Part shown: one piece after another, positions 8,336 through 16,066 of the stretch
Layout: the number at the start of each line of letters is the position of its first letter
How positions within the stretch are numbered: position 1 is the first letter of the stretch
NCBI RefSeq assembly: GCF_021401345.1
Contig: NZ_JACBGE010000009.1
Coordinates: 114,813 to 178,812 of the forward strand
DNA from: Hydrogenophaga sp. NFH-34
GTDB lineage: Bacteria; Pseudomonadota; Gammaproteobacteria; Burkholderiales; Burkholderiaceae_C
Direction of reading: 5' to 3'
Length of the DNA stretch: 64,000 nucleotides
Program-made: the position numbers and the translations under genes
Notes under the pieces: model-generated
Seen by the model: the letters and a program-made list of their open reading frames with translations, nothing else
What the model was told of the DNA's origin: nothing
The model's database searches: none

Positions 8336-8364
8336 CATGCGGCCCTCTGGGCCGCATGTCTTTT
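8336..8364 (+). terminator. Rho-independent terminator behind 6S RNA
   Basis: Perfect 10-bp inverted repeat CATGCGGCCC - TCT - GGGCCGCATG (8336-8358) followed by TCTTTT. It would stop the zapA/6S transcript. The ATG at 8356 that could begin the next gene falls inside its stem, which argues against that start. Confidence 0.7.
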
Positions 8365-8376
8365 GTGCGCCGCCCT

Positions 8377-9192
8377 ATGCTCGACCCCCTGCTGATCCTG
8401 GAACTGGCCGCACTGGGCCTCGCCGCCGGCTTCCTCGCCGGGCTGCTGGGCATCGGCGGCGGCATGCTGATGGTGCCCTTCATCACCCACATCCTCGGCG
8501 CCCGGGGCGTGGCGCCGGACCTGGCGGTCAAGATGGCCATTGCCACCTCGATGGCCACCATCATGTTCACCTCGATCTCCAGCGTCCGGGCCCACCACCG
8601 CAAGGGCGCGGTGCGCTGGGACATCGTGCGCCAGCTTGCACCGGGCATCGTGATCGGTGGCGCCATCGCCAGTCTGGGCGTGTTCGCCGTGCTCAAGGGC
8701 AGCACGCTGGCCCTGCTGTTCGCGGTGTTCGTCGGCTTCTCGGCCACACAGATGCTGGTGGACCGCAAACCACGCCCGTCGCGGGCCCTGCCCGGCCCCG
8801 CCGGGCAGACCGGCGCCGGCGCCGCCATCGGGCTGCTCTCGGGCCTGGTGGGTGCGGGCGGTGGCTTTCTGAGCGTGCCCTACATGACCTGGTGCAACGT
8901 GGCCATCCACAACGCCGTGGCCACCAGCGCCGCGCTGGGCTTTCCGATCGCGGTGGCCAACGTCATCGGCTACGCCGTGTCGGGCCAGGGCATGAGCGGA
9001 CTGCCGTCCGGTTCCCTCGGCTACATCTCCCTGCCTGCGCTGGCCGTGATCGCCAGCGCCAGCGTGCTGATGGCCCCCCTGGGTGCCAAGGCCGCGCACG
9101 CCCTGCCCGTGCGCACCCTCAAGCGCGCTTTCGCCGGCGTGCTCTACCTGCTGGCGGCCTACATGCTCTTCAAGGGACTCGGCAGCGCCTGA
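8377..9192 (+). CDS. TauE/SafE family sulfite/sulfonate exporter-type permease
   Basis: 271-aa integral membrane protein with about eight hydrophobic helices and the two internally repeated TauE/SafE motifs: GFLAGLLGIGGGMLMVP near the start and GLLSGLVGAGGGFLSVP in the second half. Members export sulfite, sulfoacetate or related small anions; the substrate here cannot be told. The ATG at 8377 is chosen because the upstream in-frame ATG at 8356 sits in the terminator stem behind 6S RNA. Neither start has a clear Shine-Dalgarno. It is convergent with rraA, 12 bp away. Confidence 0.88.
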   Translation: MLDPLLILELAALGLAAGFLAGLLGIGGGMLMVPFITHILGARGVAPDLAVKMAIATSMATIMFTSISSVRAHHRKGAVRWDIVRQLAPGIVIGGAIASLGVFAVLKGSTLALLFAVFVGFSATQMLVDRKPRPSRALPGPAGQTGAGAAIGLLSGLVGAGGGFLSVPYMTWCNVAIHNAVATSAALGFPIAVANVIGYAVSGQGMSGLPSGSLGYISLPALAVIASASVLMAPLGAKAAHALPVRTLKRAFAGVLYLLAAYMLFKGLGSA

Positions 9193-9204
9193 GGCCACCG
9201 AGGC

Positions 9205-9711
9205 TCAGGCTTCCAGACGGCGGTCGGACACGACGATGCCGTCTTCGTCCGCGTAAAGCCAGTCACCAGGCCGGACCCAGACGCCCTGCACCAGAACGGG
9301 CAGATCGCGCAGACCTTCGGCTTTGCGCTCGGTCGGCAACGGCATGCTGGCCAGCGCCCGGATACCCACCTCGCAGACAGCCAGCTCCGCCACATCGCGC
9401 ACGCAGCCGTCGATGACCACACCGGCCCAGCCATTGCGGGCCGCCGCCGCGCCCAGGTTGCCGCCGAGCAGCGCGCGCCGCAACGAAGCGCCACCGTCCA
9501 CCACCAGCACACGCCCTTCCCCCGGGCTCTCGACGGCGGCCTTCACGGGCGTGTTGTCCTCGAAGCACTTGACGGTGACCACCGGCCCGGCAAAGCGGCG
9601 CACGGCACCGAAATCGCGGAACACCGGAGGCAGCACGCGAAAGCGGCCGCTGGCGTCGTTTTTGTGCGCATCGCACAGGTCGCAAGTGGGTATCACAGGG
9701 GTCGTGTTCAT
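9205..9711 (-). CDS. rraA: RraA family protein (RNase E inhibitor / HMG-aldolase-type fold)
   Basis: 168-aa RraA-like protein. Seen: [12 protein letters not shown] near the N-terminus, [20 protein letters not shown] and the family signature [17 protein letters not shown]; the catalytic-type Arg-Asp pair of class II aldolases is retained in CVRD. Family members either bind RNase E and reduce its activity or, in related enzymes, cleave 4-hydroxy-4-methyl-2-oxoglutarate or oxaloacetate. The start at 9709-9711 (MNTTPVIP) is preferred over an upstream ATG six codons earlier because it matches the usual family length. Monocistronic. Confidence 0.88.
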   Translation of the reverse strand: MNTTPVIPTCDLCDAHKNDASGRFRVLPPVFRDFGAVRRFAGPVVTVKCFEDNTPVKAAVESPGEGRVLVVDGGASLRRALLGGNLGAAAARNGWAGVVIDGCVRDVAELAVCEVGIRALASMPLPTERKAEGLRDLPVLVQGVWVRPGDWLYADEDGIVVSDRRLEA

Positions 9712-9884
9712 GAGGAAATCGGCGGGCAAAAAGGGGGAGACAAAGGCCTGGTCAGGCGGCGGAAAACCGCATCATGCCAAGGCCCGCCAGCAGCCGGATA
9801 CAGGCGGTGGTGACAAGTGTTGTTTTCGGGGCCAAAAAAGAGGGCCAACCCTCGGGAAACGCGCAAAAAATCAGGCGCTCCACC

Positions 9885-9913
9885 TTGGAATGGCCCGGCA
9901 TCTCCATTAGCAT
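9885..9913 (+). promoter_or_regulatory. Probable sigma-70 promoter of the SWIB-domain gene
   Basis: TTGGAA (9885-9890), 17-bp spacer, TAGCAT (9908-9913). This predicts a leader of about 60 nt before the SWIB gene, which has a good Shine-Dalgarno AGAAGGA at 9965-9971. The 5' remainder of this 269-bp gap (from 9712) shows no gene. Confidence 0.42.
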
Positions 9914-9980
9914 GCGGAGCACTGGTGAGAAAGCGCGTTTTCCGCCAGTCTCCGACTCACTTCTAGAAGGAAACTCCAAC

Positions 9981-10451
9981 ATGGCAACTGCAAAGAAAGC
10001 TCCCGCCAAGACGGCGGCAGCCGCCCCGGCCAAGAAGGCCGCTGCTCCGGCGAAGAAGGCCGCTGCGCCCGCCAAGAAGGCTGCCGCTCCGGCGAAGAAG
10101 GCCGCTGCGCCCGCCAAGAAGGCTGCCGCCCCGGCGAAGAAGGCCGCTGCGCCCGCCAAGAAGGCTGCCGCTCCGGCAAAGAAGGCCGCTCCTGCCAAGA
10201 AGCGCACCCCCAACGCCGCCTTCCTCAAGCCCCTGACCCCCAGCGCTGCGCTGGCCGCCATCGTCGGTGCCGCTCCGCTGCCCCGCACCGAAGTGACCAA
10301 GAAGGTCTGGGACTACATCAAGAAGAACAAGCTGCAGGACTCGGTGAACAAGCGTGTCATCAAGGCCGACGCCAAGCTCAAGGAAATCTTCAAGAAGACC
10401 GAAGCCACGATGTTCGAACTGACCAAGTTCGTCAACGAACACCTCAAGTGA
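9981..10451 (+). CDS. SWIB/MDM2-domain protein with histone H1-like Lys/Ala/Pro tail
   Basis: 156-aa protein in two parts. Residues 1-76 are a low-complexity tail containing nine PAKK units separated by alanines, very similar in style to eukaryotic H1 tails and bacterial Hc1/AlgP-like proteins. Residues about 80-156 are a SWIB/MDM2 fold (LKPLTPSAALAAIVG, LPRTEVTKKVWDYIKKNKLQD, VIKADAKLKEIF). The tail should bind DNA non-specifically, and the SWIB domain is a protein- or DNA-interaction module; a nucleoid role is inferred. The start at 9981 has a strong ribosome site 10 nt upstream. Similar proteins are common in Burkholderiales and Chlamydiae. Confidence 0.88.
   Translation: MATAKKAPAKTAAAAPAKKAAAPAKKAAAPAKKAAAPAKKAAAPAKKAAAPAKKAAAPAKKAAAPAKKAAPAKKRTPNAAFLKPLTPSAALAAIVGAAPLPRTEVTKKVWDYIKKNKLQDSVNKRVIKADAKLKEIFKKTEATMFELTKFVNEHLK
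10023..10203 (+). repeat. In-frame 21/42-bp tandem repeat coding for AAAPAKK units
   Basis: Each unit of 7 codons encodes AAAPAKK. Two synonymous versions alternate (one with GCCGCTGCGCCCGCC, the other with GCTGCCGCTCCGGCG), so the DNA repeat period is effectively 42 bp. The last unit is shortened by one alanine. Such arrays vary in copy number between strains by slippage or recombination. Confidence 0.85.
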
Positions 10452-10491
10452 GCTGACGCCCGGCAGCCCGGCATCTGACCGGCTGCCTCCA

Positions 10492-10531
10492 GGCAAAAAG
10501 AAAGCCGGCATCTGCCGGCTTTCTTTTTGCC
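10492..10531. terminator. Bidirectional rho-independent terminator
   Basis: Near-perfect 19-bp inverted repeat with A-tract, core GCCGGCA-TC-TGCCGGC and T-tract (GGCAAAAAGAAAGCCGGCA and its complement). It can end both the plus-strand SWIB transcript and the minus-strand TPP-enzyme transcript, which converge here. Confidence 0.85.
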
Positions 10532-10577
10532 TGCGGCGTCGCCCCCGCCCGGTTGGCGTTCGCGTTTCGGTGGGTGC

Positions 10578-12281
10578 TCAGGCAGCGCCCTGGCTGGCCC
10601 GGCGGATCGCCGACAACGTGCCGCGCGTGGTGATCACCTCCAGATCCAGCGGCACCTCGATCAGGGTGCCGGTGGGCGCGGCCAGCGCGCGCAGCAGCGC
10701 CGGCTCGAAAGCGGCTGTCCCGGTCACGCGTTCGGCCGCCCAGCCATAAGCCCTCGCCAGCGCACAGAAATCGGGATTGCCCAGCGCGGACCCGCTCACA
10801 TGGCCGGGATAGGCCCGCTCCTGGTGCATGCGGATGGTGCCGTAGCTGCCGTTGTTGAGCAGCAGCACGATGCAGCGCGCGCCTTCCTGCACGGCCGTGG
10901 CCAGCTCCTGTCCGTTCATGAGGAAGTCGCCGTCGCCCGTGATGGTGAACGCCACCCGGCCGGAGGTGATCGCGGCACCGATACCGGCCGGCACCCCGTA
11001 GCCCATGGCCCCGTTGGTGGGGGCAAGCTGGGTCTTGAGCCCCCTGGCGAGGCCGTGGTAGCGGTAGAAACGGTGCAGCCAGCTGGCGAAGTTGCCGGCC
11101 CCATTGCTCACCACGGCGTCGGCCGGCAAGTGCCGCTGCAGCGTGTGGATGAGGGCCGGCATGTCGATGGGACCAGGCAGCTCGATGCCGCCATTGCCCG
11201 GATCCACGTTGGCCAGGTAGTCGGCGTGGCAGGCCTTGGTCCAGGCCGTCCAGGGCAGTGTCGGCGGCGCCGTCAGCACTTCCAGGCTGCGGGCCGCGGC
11301 GTTCATCGTCGCCTGCATCGCCAACACCGGCAGGTACACCCGCCCGAGTTCCTCGGCACTGGCGTGGATGTGCACGAGCTTCTGCCGGGGCTGCGGGGCC
11401 TCGATCAGCGCGTAGCCGCCGGTGGTGGCCTCCCCCAGGCGCGGACCGATGGCCACGATCAGGTCGCTGTCGCGGATGCGCCGGGCCAGCGCCGGGTTGA
11501 TGCCCAGCCCGACGTCGCCCGCATAGTTCGGATGGTGGTTGTCGAAACAGTCCTGAAAACGGAAGGCGTTGGCCACCGGCAGTTGCCAGTTTTCCGCAAA
11601 ACGCTGCAACGCGGCCGCACTCTGCGGCGTCCAGCCACCGCCACCAGCGATCACCAGCGGACGCTCGCTCGACAGCAGCAGGCGACGCAGCTCGCGCAGA
11701 CCACCGGGATCGCTCCAGGCCTGTACCGGCTCGACCCGCGGCAGCGGCGCCGCCGCCTCCACGGTCTGGGCCAGCATGTCCTCGGGCAGCACCAGCACCA
11801 CCGGGCCGGGCCGCCCGTTCATCGCCGTGGCAAAGGCACGCGCCACGTATTCGGGCAACCGACGCGGGTCGTCGATGCGCTCGACCCGCTTGGCCAGCCC
11901 CTTGGTCGAGGGGCCAAAGAATGCCGCGAAGTCCACTTCCTGGAACGCCTCGCGATCGCGCGCGTCGCTGGCCACGTCGCCCACAAACAGCACCAGGGGC
12001 GTCGAATCCTGAAACGCGGTGTGCAGGCCGATGGCGGCGTTGGTCGCCCCCGGCCCACGCGTGACGAAACACACCCCGGGCCGCCCGGTGAGTTTGCCCT
12101 GGGCTTCGGCCATGAAGGCCGCACCCCCCTCCTGCCGGCAGGTCACGAACCGGATGCGATCTTCATGCACATGGAAACCGTCCAGCACGGCCAGGTAGCT
12201 TTCACCCGGCACCCCGAAGGCGTGGGTGACCCCCTGGGCGATCAAGCATTCGACGAGCAGGTGGCCGGCAATCTGGGGCAT
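10578..12281 (-). CDS. Thiamine-pyrophosphate-dependent enzyme, acetolactate-synthase-like
   Basis: 567 aa with the three-domain layout of the ALS/POX family. The N-terminal pyrimidine-binding domain carries the catalytic glutamate in CRQEGGAAFMAEA (about residue 51). The middle domain is FAD/nucleotide-type. The C-terminal PP-binding domain has GDGDFLMNGQEL and LLNNGSYGTI (the GDG...NN thiamine motif). Candidate reactions are condensation or decarboxylation of a 2-oxo acid. It is divergent from a TetR regulator and separated by a 38-bp gap that carries a palindrome shared with the catabolic operon, so it probably belongs to the same pathway. It is not the biosynthetic IlvB: no IlvN partner is nearby. 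Confidence 0.85.
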   Translation of the reverse strand: MPQIAGHLLVECLIAQGVTHAFGVPGESYLAVLDGFHVHEDRIRFVTCRQEGGAAFMAEAQGKLTGRPGVCFVTRGPGATNAAIGLHTAFQDSTPLVLFVGDVASDARDREAFQEVDFAAFFGPSTKGLAKRVERIDDPRRLPEYVARAFATAMNGRPGPVVLVLPEDMLAQTVEAAAPLPRVEPVQAWSDPGGLRELRRLLLSSERPLVIAGGGGWTPQSAAALQRFAENWQLPVANAFRFQDCFDNHHPNYAGDVGLGINPALARRIRDSDLIVAIGPRLGEATTGGYALIEAPQPRQKLVHIHASAEELGRVYLPVLAMQATMNAAARSLEVLTAPPTLPWTAWTKACHADYLANVDPGNGGIELPGPIDMPALIHTLQRHLPADAVVSNGAGNFASWLHRFYRYHGLARGLKTQLAPTNGAMGYGVPAGIGAAITSGRVAFTITGDGDFLMNGQELATAVQEGARCIVLLLNNGSYGTIRMHQERAYPGHVSGSALGNPDFCALARAYGWAAERVTGTAAFEPALLRALAAPTGTLIEVPLDLEVITTRGTLSAIRRASQGAA

Positions 12282-12290
12282 GGCTTGACT

Positions 12291-12312
12291 TAATTAACCA
12301 ACTAGTGAATTA
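12291..12312. promoter_or_regulatory. Palindromic operator between the TPP-enzyme gene and tetR
   Basis: TAATTAAC-CAACTA-GTGAATTA, a palindrome with one mismatched pair and a 6-bp centre. The same half-site and spacing recur at 13009-13028 ahead of the tctC-type gene. It sits between the divergent genes and overlaps the presumed start region of both, so it is a strong candidate site for the adjacent TetR protein. Confidence 0.65.
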
Positions 12313-12319
12313 TCGCGGC

Positions 12320-12970
12320 ATGCACACAGAACAGGCACCTGCCACGGAAGAGCGTCAGCGGGACGCCGAACGCTCGCAGAGCACCATATTAGCGGCGGCC
12401 CGCGACGAGTTCGCCGAACACGGCCTGGGTGGCGCGCGCATGGACCGCATTGCCGAACGCGCCGGGCTCAACAAGCGGCTGATCTACTACTACTTCGCCG
12501 ACAAGGAGCGTCTGTTCCAGGCCGTTCTGGAGCAGGCCTACCGGGACATCCGCGACCGGGAGCGGGCGCTCAAGCTGCAGGATCTGAGCCCCACGGAAGC
12601 CGTGCGGCGGCTGGTGGAATTCACCTGGCAGTACTACCTCGAATGCCCCGAATTCCTGACGCTGCTCAACAGCGCCAACCTGCACCGGGCCCGGCATCTG
12701 CACCAGTCGGCCGAGGTGCGGGAAATGAACTCGCCCCTGGTGGACATGCTGGGCGAAATTCTCGAACGCGGCCGCAAGGACGGCAGCTTTCGCGGCGGCA
12801 TCGATCCGGTGCAGCTGTACGTGTCCATTGCCGGGCTGGCGTACTTCTACCTGTCCAACAACCACACGCTCTCGGCCATCTTCGGGCGCGACCTCATGGC
12901 CCCCAAGGCGCGCAACGAGCGCCTCTCGCACATGTGCGACGTGATCCTAGGGTATGTCCTGAGAGATTGA
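12320..12970 (+). CDS. TetR/AcrR family transcriptional regulator
   Basis: 216-aa regulator: N-terminal TetR helix-turn-helix (residues about 20-66; ILAAARDEFAEHGLGGARMDRIAERAGLNKRLIYYYFADKE is the family signature), followed by an all-helical ligand domain with a C-terminal domain of the YfaZ/CecR-like type. The ATG at 12320 is used; a GTG 15 bp upstream lies in the operator. It is flanked by two copies of a near-identical palindrome (12291-12312, 13009-13028), so it probably represses itself, the TPP enzyme and the transporter/catabolic operon until an inducer binds. Confidence 0.88.
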   Translation: MHTEQAPATEERQRDAERSQSTILAAARDEFAEHGLGGARMDRIAERAGLNKRLIYYYFADKERLFQAVLEQAYRDIRDRERALKLQDLSPTEAVRRLVEFTWQYYLECPEFLTLLNSANLHRARHLHQSAEVREMNSPLVDMLGEILERGRKDGSFRGGIDPVQLYVSIAGLAYFYLSNNHTLSAIFGRDLMAPKARNERLSHMCDVILGYVLRD

Positions 12971-12983
12971 CGGTCCAGACAAA

Positions 12984-13030
12984 TTGACACCCCGTGGGCG
13001 CTTCCTACAATTCACTGTTTGGTGAATTAA
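12984..13030 (+). promoter_or_regulatory. Promoter and overlapping operator of the catabolic operon
   Basis: Strong sigma-70 signature TTGACA (12984-12989), 16-bp spacer, TACAAT (13006-13011). A perfect 7-bp inverted repeat AATTCAC-TGTTTG-GTGAATT (13009-13028) covers the end of the -10 and the start site, a classic repressor position. The half-sites match those of the palindrome at 12291-12312. An AGGAGA ribosome site follows at 13033-13038. Confidence 0.72.
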
Positions 13031-13044
13031 ACAGGAGACAACCC

Positions 13045-14052
13045 ATGCCATCGTTCCCCCTTGCCCGTCGCGCGCTGGTTCTCGGCGCCCTTTCCCTCGC
13101 TGCCGGCGCCGCCATGGCGCAGTGGAAGCCCGACCGCCCGATCACGCTGATCGTGCCCTGGGCTCCGGGCGGCTCCACCGACCAGGTGACCCGCGTCACC
13201 GCGGCCGAACTGGAAAAGCACCTGGGCCAGAAGATCGTCATCATGAACCAGCCGGGCGCGTCGGGTTCGGTGGGCACCAAGAACGCCATGGCTGCGCCGG
13301 CCGACGGCTACACCTGGACCGCCGGCGGCGCCAAGGACCTGGGCACCTACAAGGTGCTGGGCATGCTGGACACCTCGGCCAGCGACTGGAACCTGTACCT
13401 GAACGTGGCCCACATTGCCGTGGTCGGCGTCAATGCCGACACGCCTTACAAGACCATGCCGGACCTGCTGGCCGCCATGAAGGCCAACCCGGGCAGCATC
13501 TCGGTGGCGACCGCGGGCGTGAATTCCAGCGGGCATTCGGCCATCGAGGCGCTCGCCCGCGCCACGGGCGTGACCTACAAGCACGTGACCTACGACGGTG
13601 GCGCCCCCGCCGCGGTGGCCGCAGCCTCCGGCGAAACGCAGGTGACCACCCAGCTGGCCGCCGAGCAGACCGACATGATCCGCGCCAAGAAGATCCGCCC
13701 GCTGGCCGTGGTGGGCGACAAGTCCATCGAGATCGAAGGCTACGGCACCATCCCGCCGCTGTCGCAGTTTGTGCCGGGCTTCAAGGACCCGATCAACTAC
13801 TTCGGCATCTTCGTGCCCAAAGCGTCGCCGCCCGAGGTCAAGCAGACGCTGGACCGCATCTGGGCCACCGAAATGGTCAAGAACGAAGCCCTGCGCAAGT
13901 ACGCGCAGTCGCGCGGCGCCATGTTCGCCCCGATGGCGGGCGACGAAGCGCAAAAGGCCGTGTTCCCGGCCATCCAGGCCTATGCCTGGACGCAGCAGGC
14001 CGCTGGCAAGGCCAAGGTGTCGCCCGACACCGTGGGCATTCCCAAGCCCTGA
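13045..14052 (+). CDS. Tripartite tricarboxylate transporter receptor (TctC/Bug family)
   Basis: 335-aa periplasmic solute-binding protein with a clear signal peptide (AMA cleavage after about residue 25, mature start QWKPDRP). Bug-family motifs are seen: RPITLIVPWAPGGSTD, VVIMNQPGASGSVG-like segment, and GVFVPKASPP-like segment near residue 255. It is the receptor for the TctAB permease encoded next. Bug proteins bind carboxylates, often aromatic or sugar acids. It starts a run of eight tightly spaced plus-strand genes. Confidence 0.92.
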   Translation: MPSFPLARRALVLGALSLAAGAAMAQWKPDRPITLIVPWAPGGSTDQVTRVTAAELEKHLGQKIVIMNQPGASGSVGTKNAMAAPADGYTWTAGGAKDLGTYKVLGMLDTSASDWNLYLNVAHIAVVGVNADTPYKTMPDLLAAMKANPGSISVATAGVNSSGHSAIEALARATGVTYKHVTYDGGAPAAVAAASGETQVTTQLAAEQTDMIRAKKIRPLAVVGDKSIEIEGYGTIPPLSQFVPGFKDPINYFGIFVPKASPPEVKQTLDRIWATEMVKNEALRKYAQSRGAMFAPMAGDEAQKAVFPAIQAYAWTQQAAGKAKVSPDTVGIPKP

Positions 14053-14071
14053 CATCCCAGCAGGAACACCC

Positions 14072-14563
14072 ATGAGCGAGGGCGGAACAACCGCCCGCTC
14101 CGACCTCCGGGGCGGGGCGGCGTGGGCAGGCTTTGGCCTGCTGATCCTGGGCGAGTCGCTGCGCATGGACCGTTTCGAGTCCATGGGAGCGGTGATCTAC
14201 AGCATGCCGGGCTTCGTCCCGGGCATGCTCGGCGTGGTGGTGCTGTTGCTGGGCATCAGCCTGATGCTGCGCGGCTGGCGACGCCAGCGCGACGAAGCCG
14301 GCGCCGACGCGCCGGACGAACCGCTGTTCAACCGGCGCATCGTCGCCACCATGGCGCTCTGTCTGCTGTACGCCGGGCTGCTGATCGGCCGGGCCCCGTT
14401 CTGGCTGGTCACCGCGCTCTTCGTCGGCGCCTTCGTGGCCGTGTTCGCCCCGGCGGAGCAGCCCCTGCGCCGCCGCATCGCGGTTTCGATGCTGGCGGGC
14501 GTGATCACCGCTGCCGTGGTCACCGTGGTGTTCCAGCAGGTCTTCCTTGTCCGCCTCCCCTGA
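14072..14563 (+). CDS. Tripartite tricarboxylate transporter small permease (TctB family)
   Basis: 163-aa membrane protein with four hydrophobic segments (about residues 15-30, 48-68, 92-110 and 115-155), the TctB layout. It pairs with the large TctA subunit to form the Na+/H+-driven carboxylate importer. A ribosome site AGGAA lies 5 bp before ATG 14072. The gene lies 19 bp after the receptor gene and 12 bp before tctA. Confidence 0.88.
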   Translation: MSEGGTTARSDLRGGAAWAGFGLLILGESLRMDRFESMGAVIYSMPGFVPGMLGVVVLLLGISLMLRGWRRQRDEAGADAPDEPLFNRRIVATMALCLLYAGLLIGRAPFWLVTALFVGAFVAVFAPAEQPLRRRIAVSMLAGVITAAVVTVVFQQVFLVRLP

Positions 14564-14575
14564 TTGCGCTTGCCC

Positions 14576-16066
14576 ATGCTCGACGGACTGCTTCTTTTCG
14601 GCCAATCGATCCTGCGCTTCGGCGCACCGGAAACGATCTTCCTGGCCTTGCTGGCCTCGCTGGTCGGTGTGGTCATGGGCGCCCTGCCCGGGCTGACCGC
14701 CACCATGTCGCTGGCGCTGGTGACCACGCTGACGCTCAAGCTGCCGCCGGAACAGGCGCTGCTGATCCTGATCTGCACCTACGTCGGCTCCATCTATGGC
14801 GGATCGCGCTCGGCGATCCTGCTGAACATTCCGGGCACGCCGGCCTCGGCCGCGTCCTGCCTCGACGGCTACCAGCTGGCGCGCCAGGGCATGGCCGGCC
14901 GCGCCATGGGCATCGCCACCACCGGCTCGGTCATGGGCACGCTGATCGGCATGTTCTTCCTGGCGGCGTTCACCCCCGTGCTGGGCGGGCTGGCCCTGAA
15001 GTTCGGCGCCTACGAATTCTTCTGGCTGGCGCTGTTTGGCGTGATCATCGCCGGCACCCTGACCGGGGACGATCCGCTCAAGGGCTGGATCGCCGGCATC
15101 GCCGGGCTGTTCATCGCCACCATCGGCCAGGAGCCGCAGTACGGCTACGAACGCTTCGCCTGGGGCGTTCGCGACCTGGCCGGCGGCATCCAGCTGGTGC
15201 CCGCGCTGGTGGGGGCCTTCGGTTTCGCCGAACTGCTGACCGCCATGCGCCAGCGCCAGGCGCCGGTGAAGATCAGCGCCTTCGACACCGTGATCCCCAA
15301 GCTGCGTGACGTGACGCGGTACTGGCGCACCATCCTGCGCTCCGGCCTGATCGGCACCGGCGTGGGCATCGTGCCCGGCGTGGGCGAAGACGTGGCCGCG
15401 TGGTCGTCCTACGCCGCCGCCAAGCGCGCCAGCCCGGAGAAAGCGCAATTCGGCAAAGGTTCGGTGGAGGGCCTGATGGCGGCCGAAACCGGCGACAACG
15501 CCTGCGTGCCCGGCGCCATGATCCCGGTGCTGACCCTGGCCATCCCCGGCTCCGCGCCTGCCGCCGTGCTGATGGCCGCGATGATCATCCACGGCGTCAA
15601 GCCGGGGCCGCTGATCATGGTGGAGAACCCCTCGTTCGTGTACGACGTGGTGGCCATGATGCTGTTCGCCACCATCGGCATCCTGATCTACGGCCTGGTG
15701 CTCACCAAGGCGCTGGTGCAGGTGCTGCGCGTGCCCCAGCACCTGATCGTGCCGATCATCTTCGTGCTCTGCTCGGTGGGCAGCTTCGCCATCGCCGGAC
15801 GCCTGTTCGACGTCTACGTGATGCTGGCCTTCGGCCTGATCGGCTTCTTCCTGCGCCACTTCGGCTACCCCATGGCGCCGCTGGTGCTGGGCATCGTGCT
15901 GGGCGACCTGCTCGAAAAGAACCTGCGCCGCGCGCTGATTCTGTCGGACGGCGACCTCTCGCCCTTCTTCACCCGACCCATCTCGGGAGCCGTCGCGGCC
16001 CTGATCTTCGGCACCATCGGCTTCAAGCTCTACAGCCTGCACCGACGGCGCAAGGGGGCCGCATGA
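14576..16066 (+). CDS. Tripartite tricarboxylate transporter large permease (TctA family)
   Basis: 496-aa, about twelve membrane segments. Family motifs: GALPGLTATMSLAL near residue 40-53, YVGSIYGGSRSAILLNIPGTP and the second-half counterpart GIVPGVGEDVAAWSSY, AETGDNACVPGAMIPVLTLAIPGS. The large permease of the TTT system. The ATG at 14576 is used rather than the TTG four codons upstream. The stop TGA overlaps the next ATG (ATGA). Confidence 0.93.
   Translation: MLDGLLLFGQSILRFGAPETIFLALLASLVGVVMGALPGLTATMSLALVTTLTLKLPPEQALLILICTYVGSIYGGSRSAILLNIPGTPASAASCLDGYQLARQGMAGRAMGIATTGSVMGTLIGMFFLAAFTPVLGGLALKFGAYEFFWLALFGVIIAGTLTGDDPLKGWIAGIAGLFIATIGQEPQYGYERFAWGVRDLAGGIQLVPALVGAFGFAELLTAMRQRQAPVKISAFDTVIPKLRDVTRYWRTILRSGLIGTGVGIVPGVGEDVAAWSSYAAAKRASPEKAQFGKGSVEGLMAAETGDNACVPGAMIPVLTLAIPGSAPAAVLMAAMIIHGVKPGPLIMVENPSFVYDVVAMMLFATIGILIYGLVLTKALVQVLRVPQHLIVPIIFVLCSVGSFAIAGRLFDVYVMLAFGLIGFFLRHFGYPMAPLVLGIVLGDLLEKNLRRALILSDGDLSPFFTRPISGAVAALIFGTIGFKLYSLHRRRKGAA

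Noticed and set aside
8356..8376. ATG at 8356 as start of the TauE gene
   Set aside because: It is inside the terminator stem after 6S RNA, and the added residues MSFVRRP are not family-like.
10023..10203. Possible CRISPR-like or satellite array
   Set aside because: The repeats have no spacers and keep the reading frame of the SWIB gene; they encode AAAPAKK units.
12305..12322. GTG start for tetR at 12305
   Set aside because: Lies inside the palindrome and adds non-family residues; ATG at 12320 is better.
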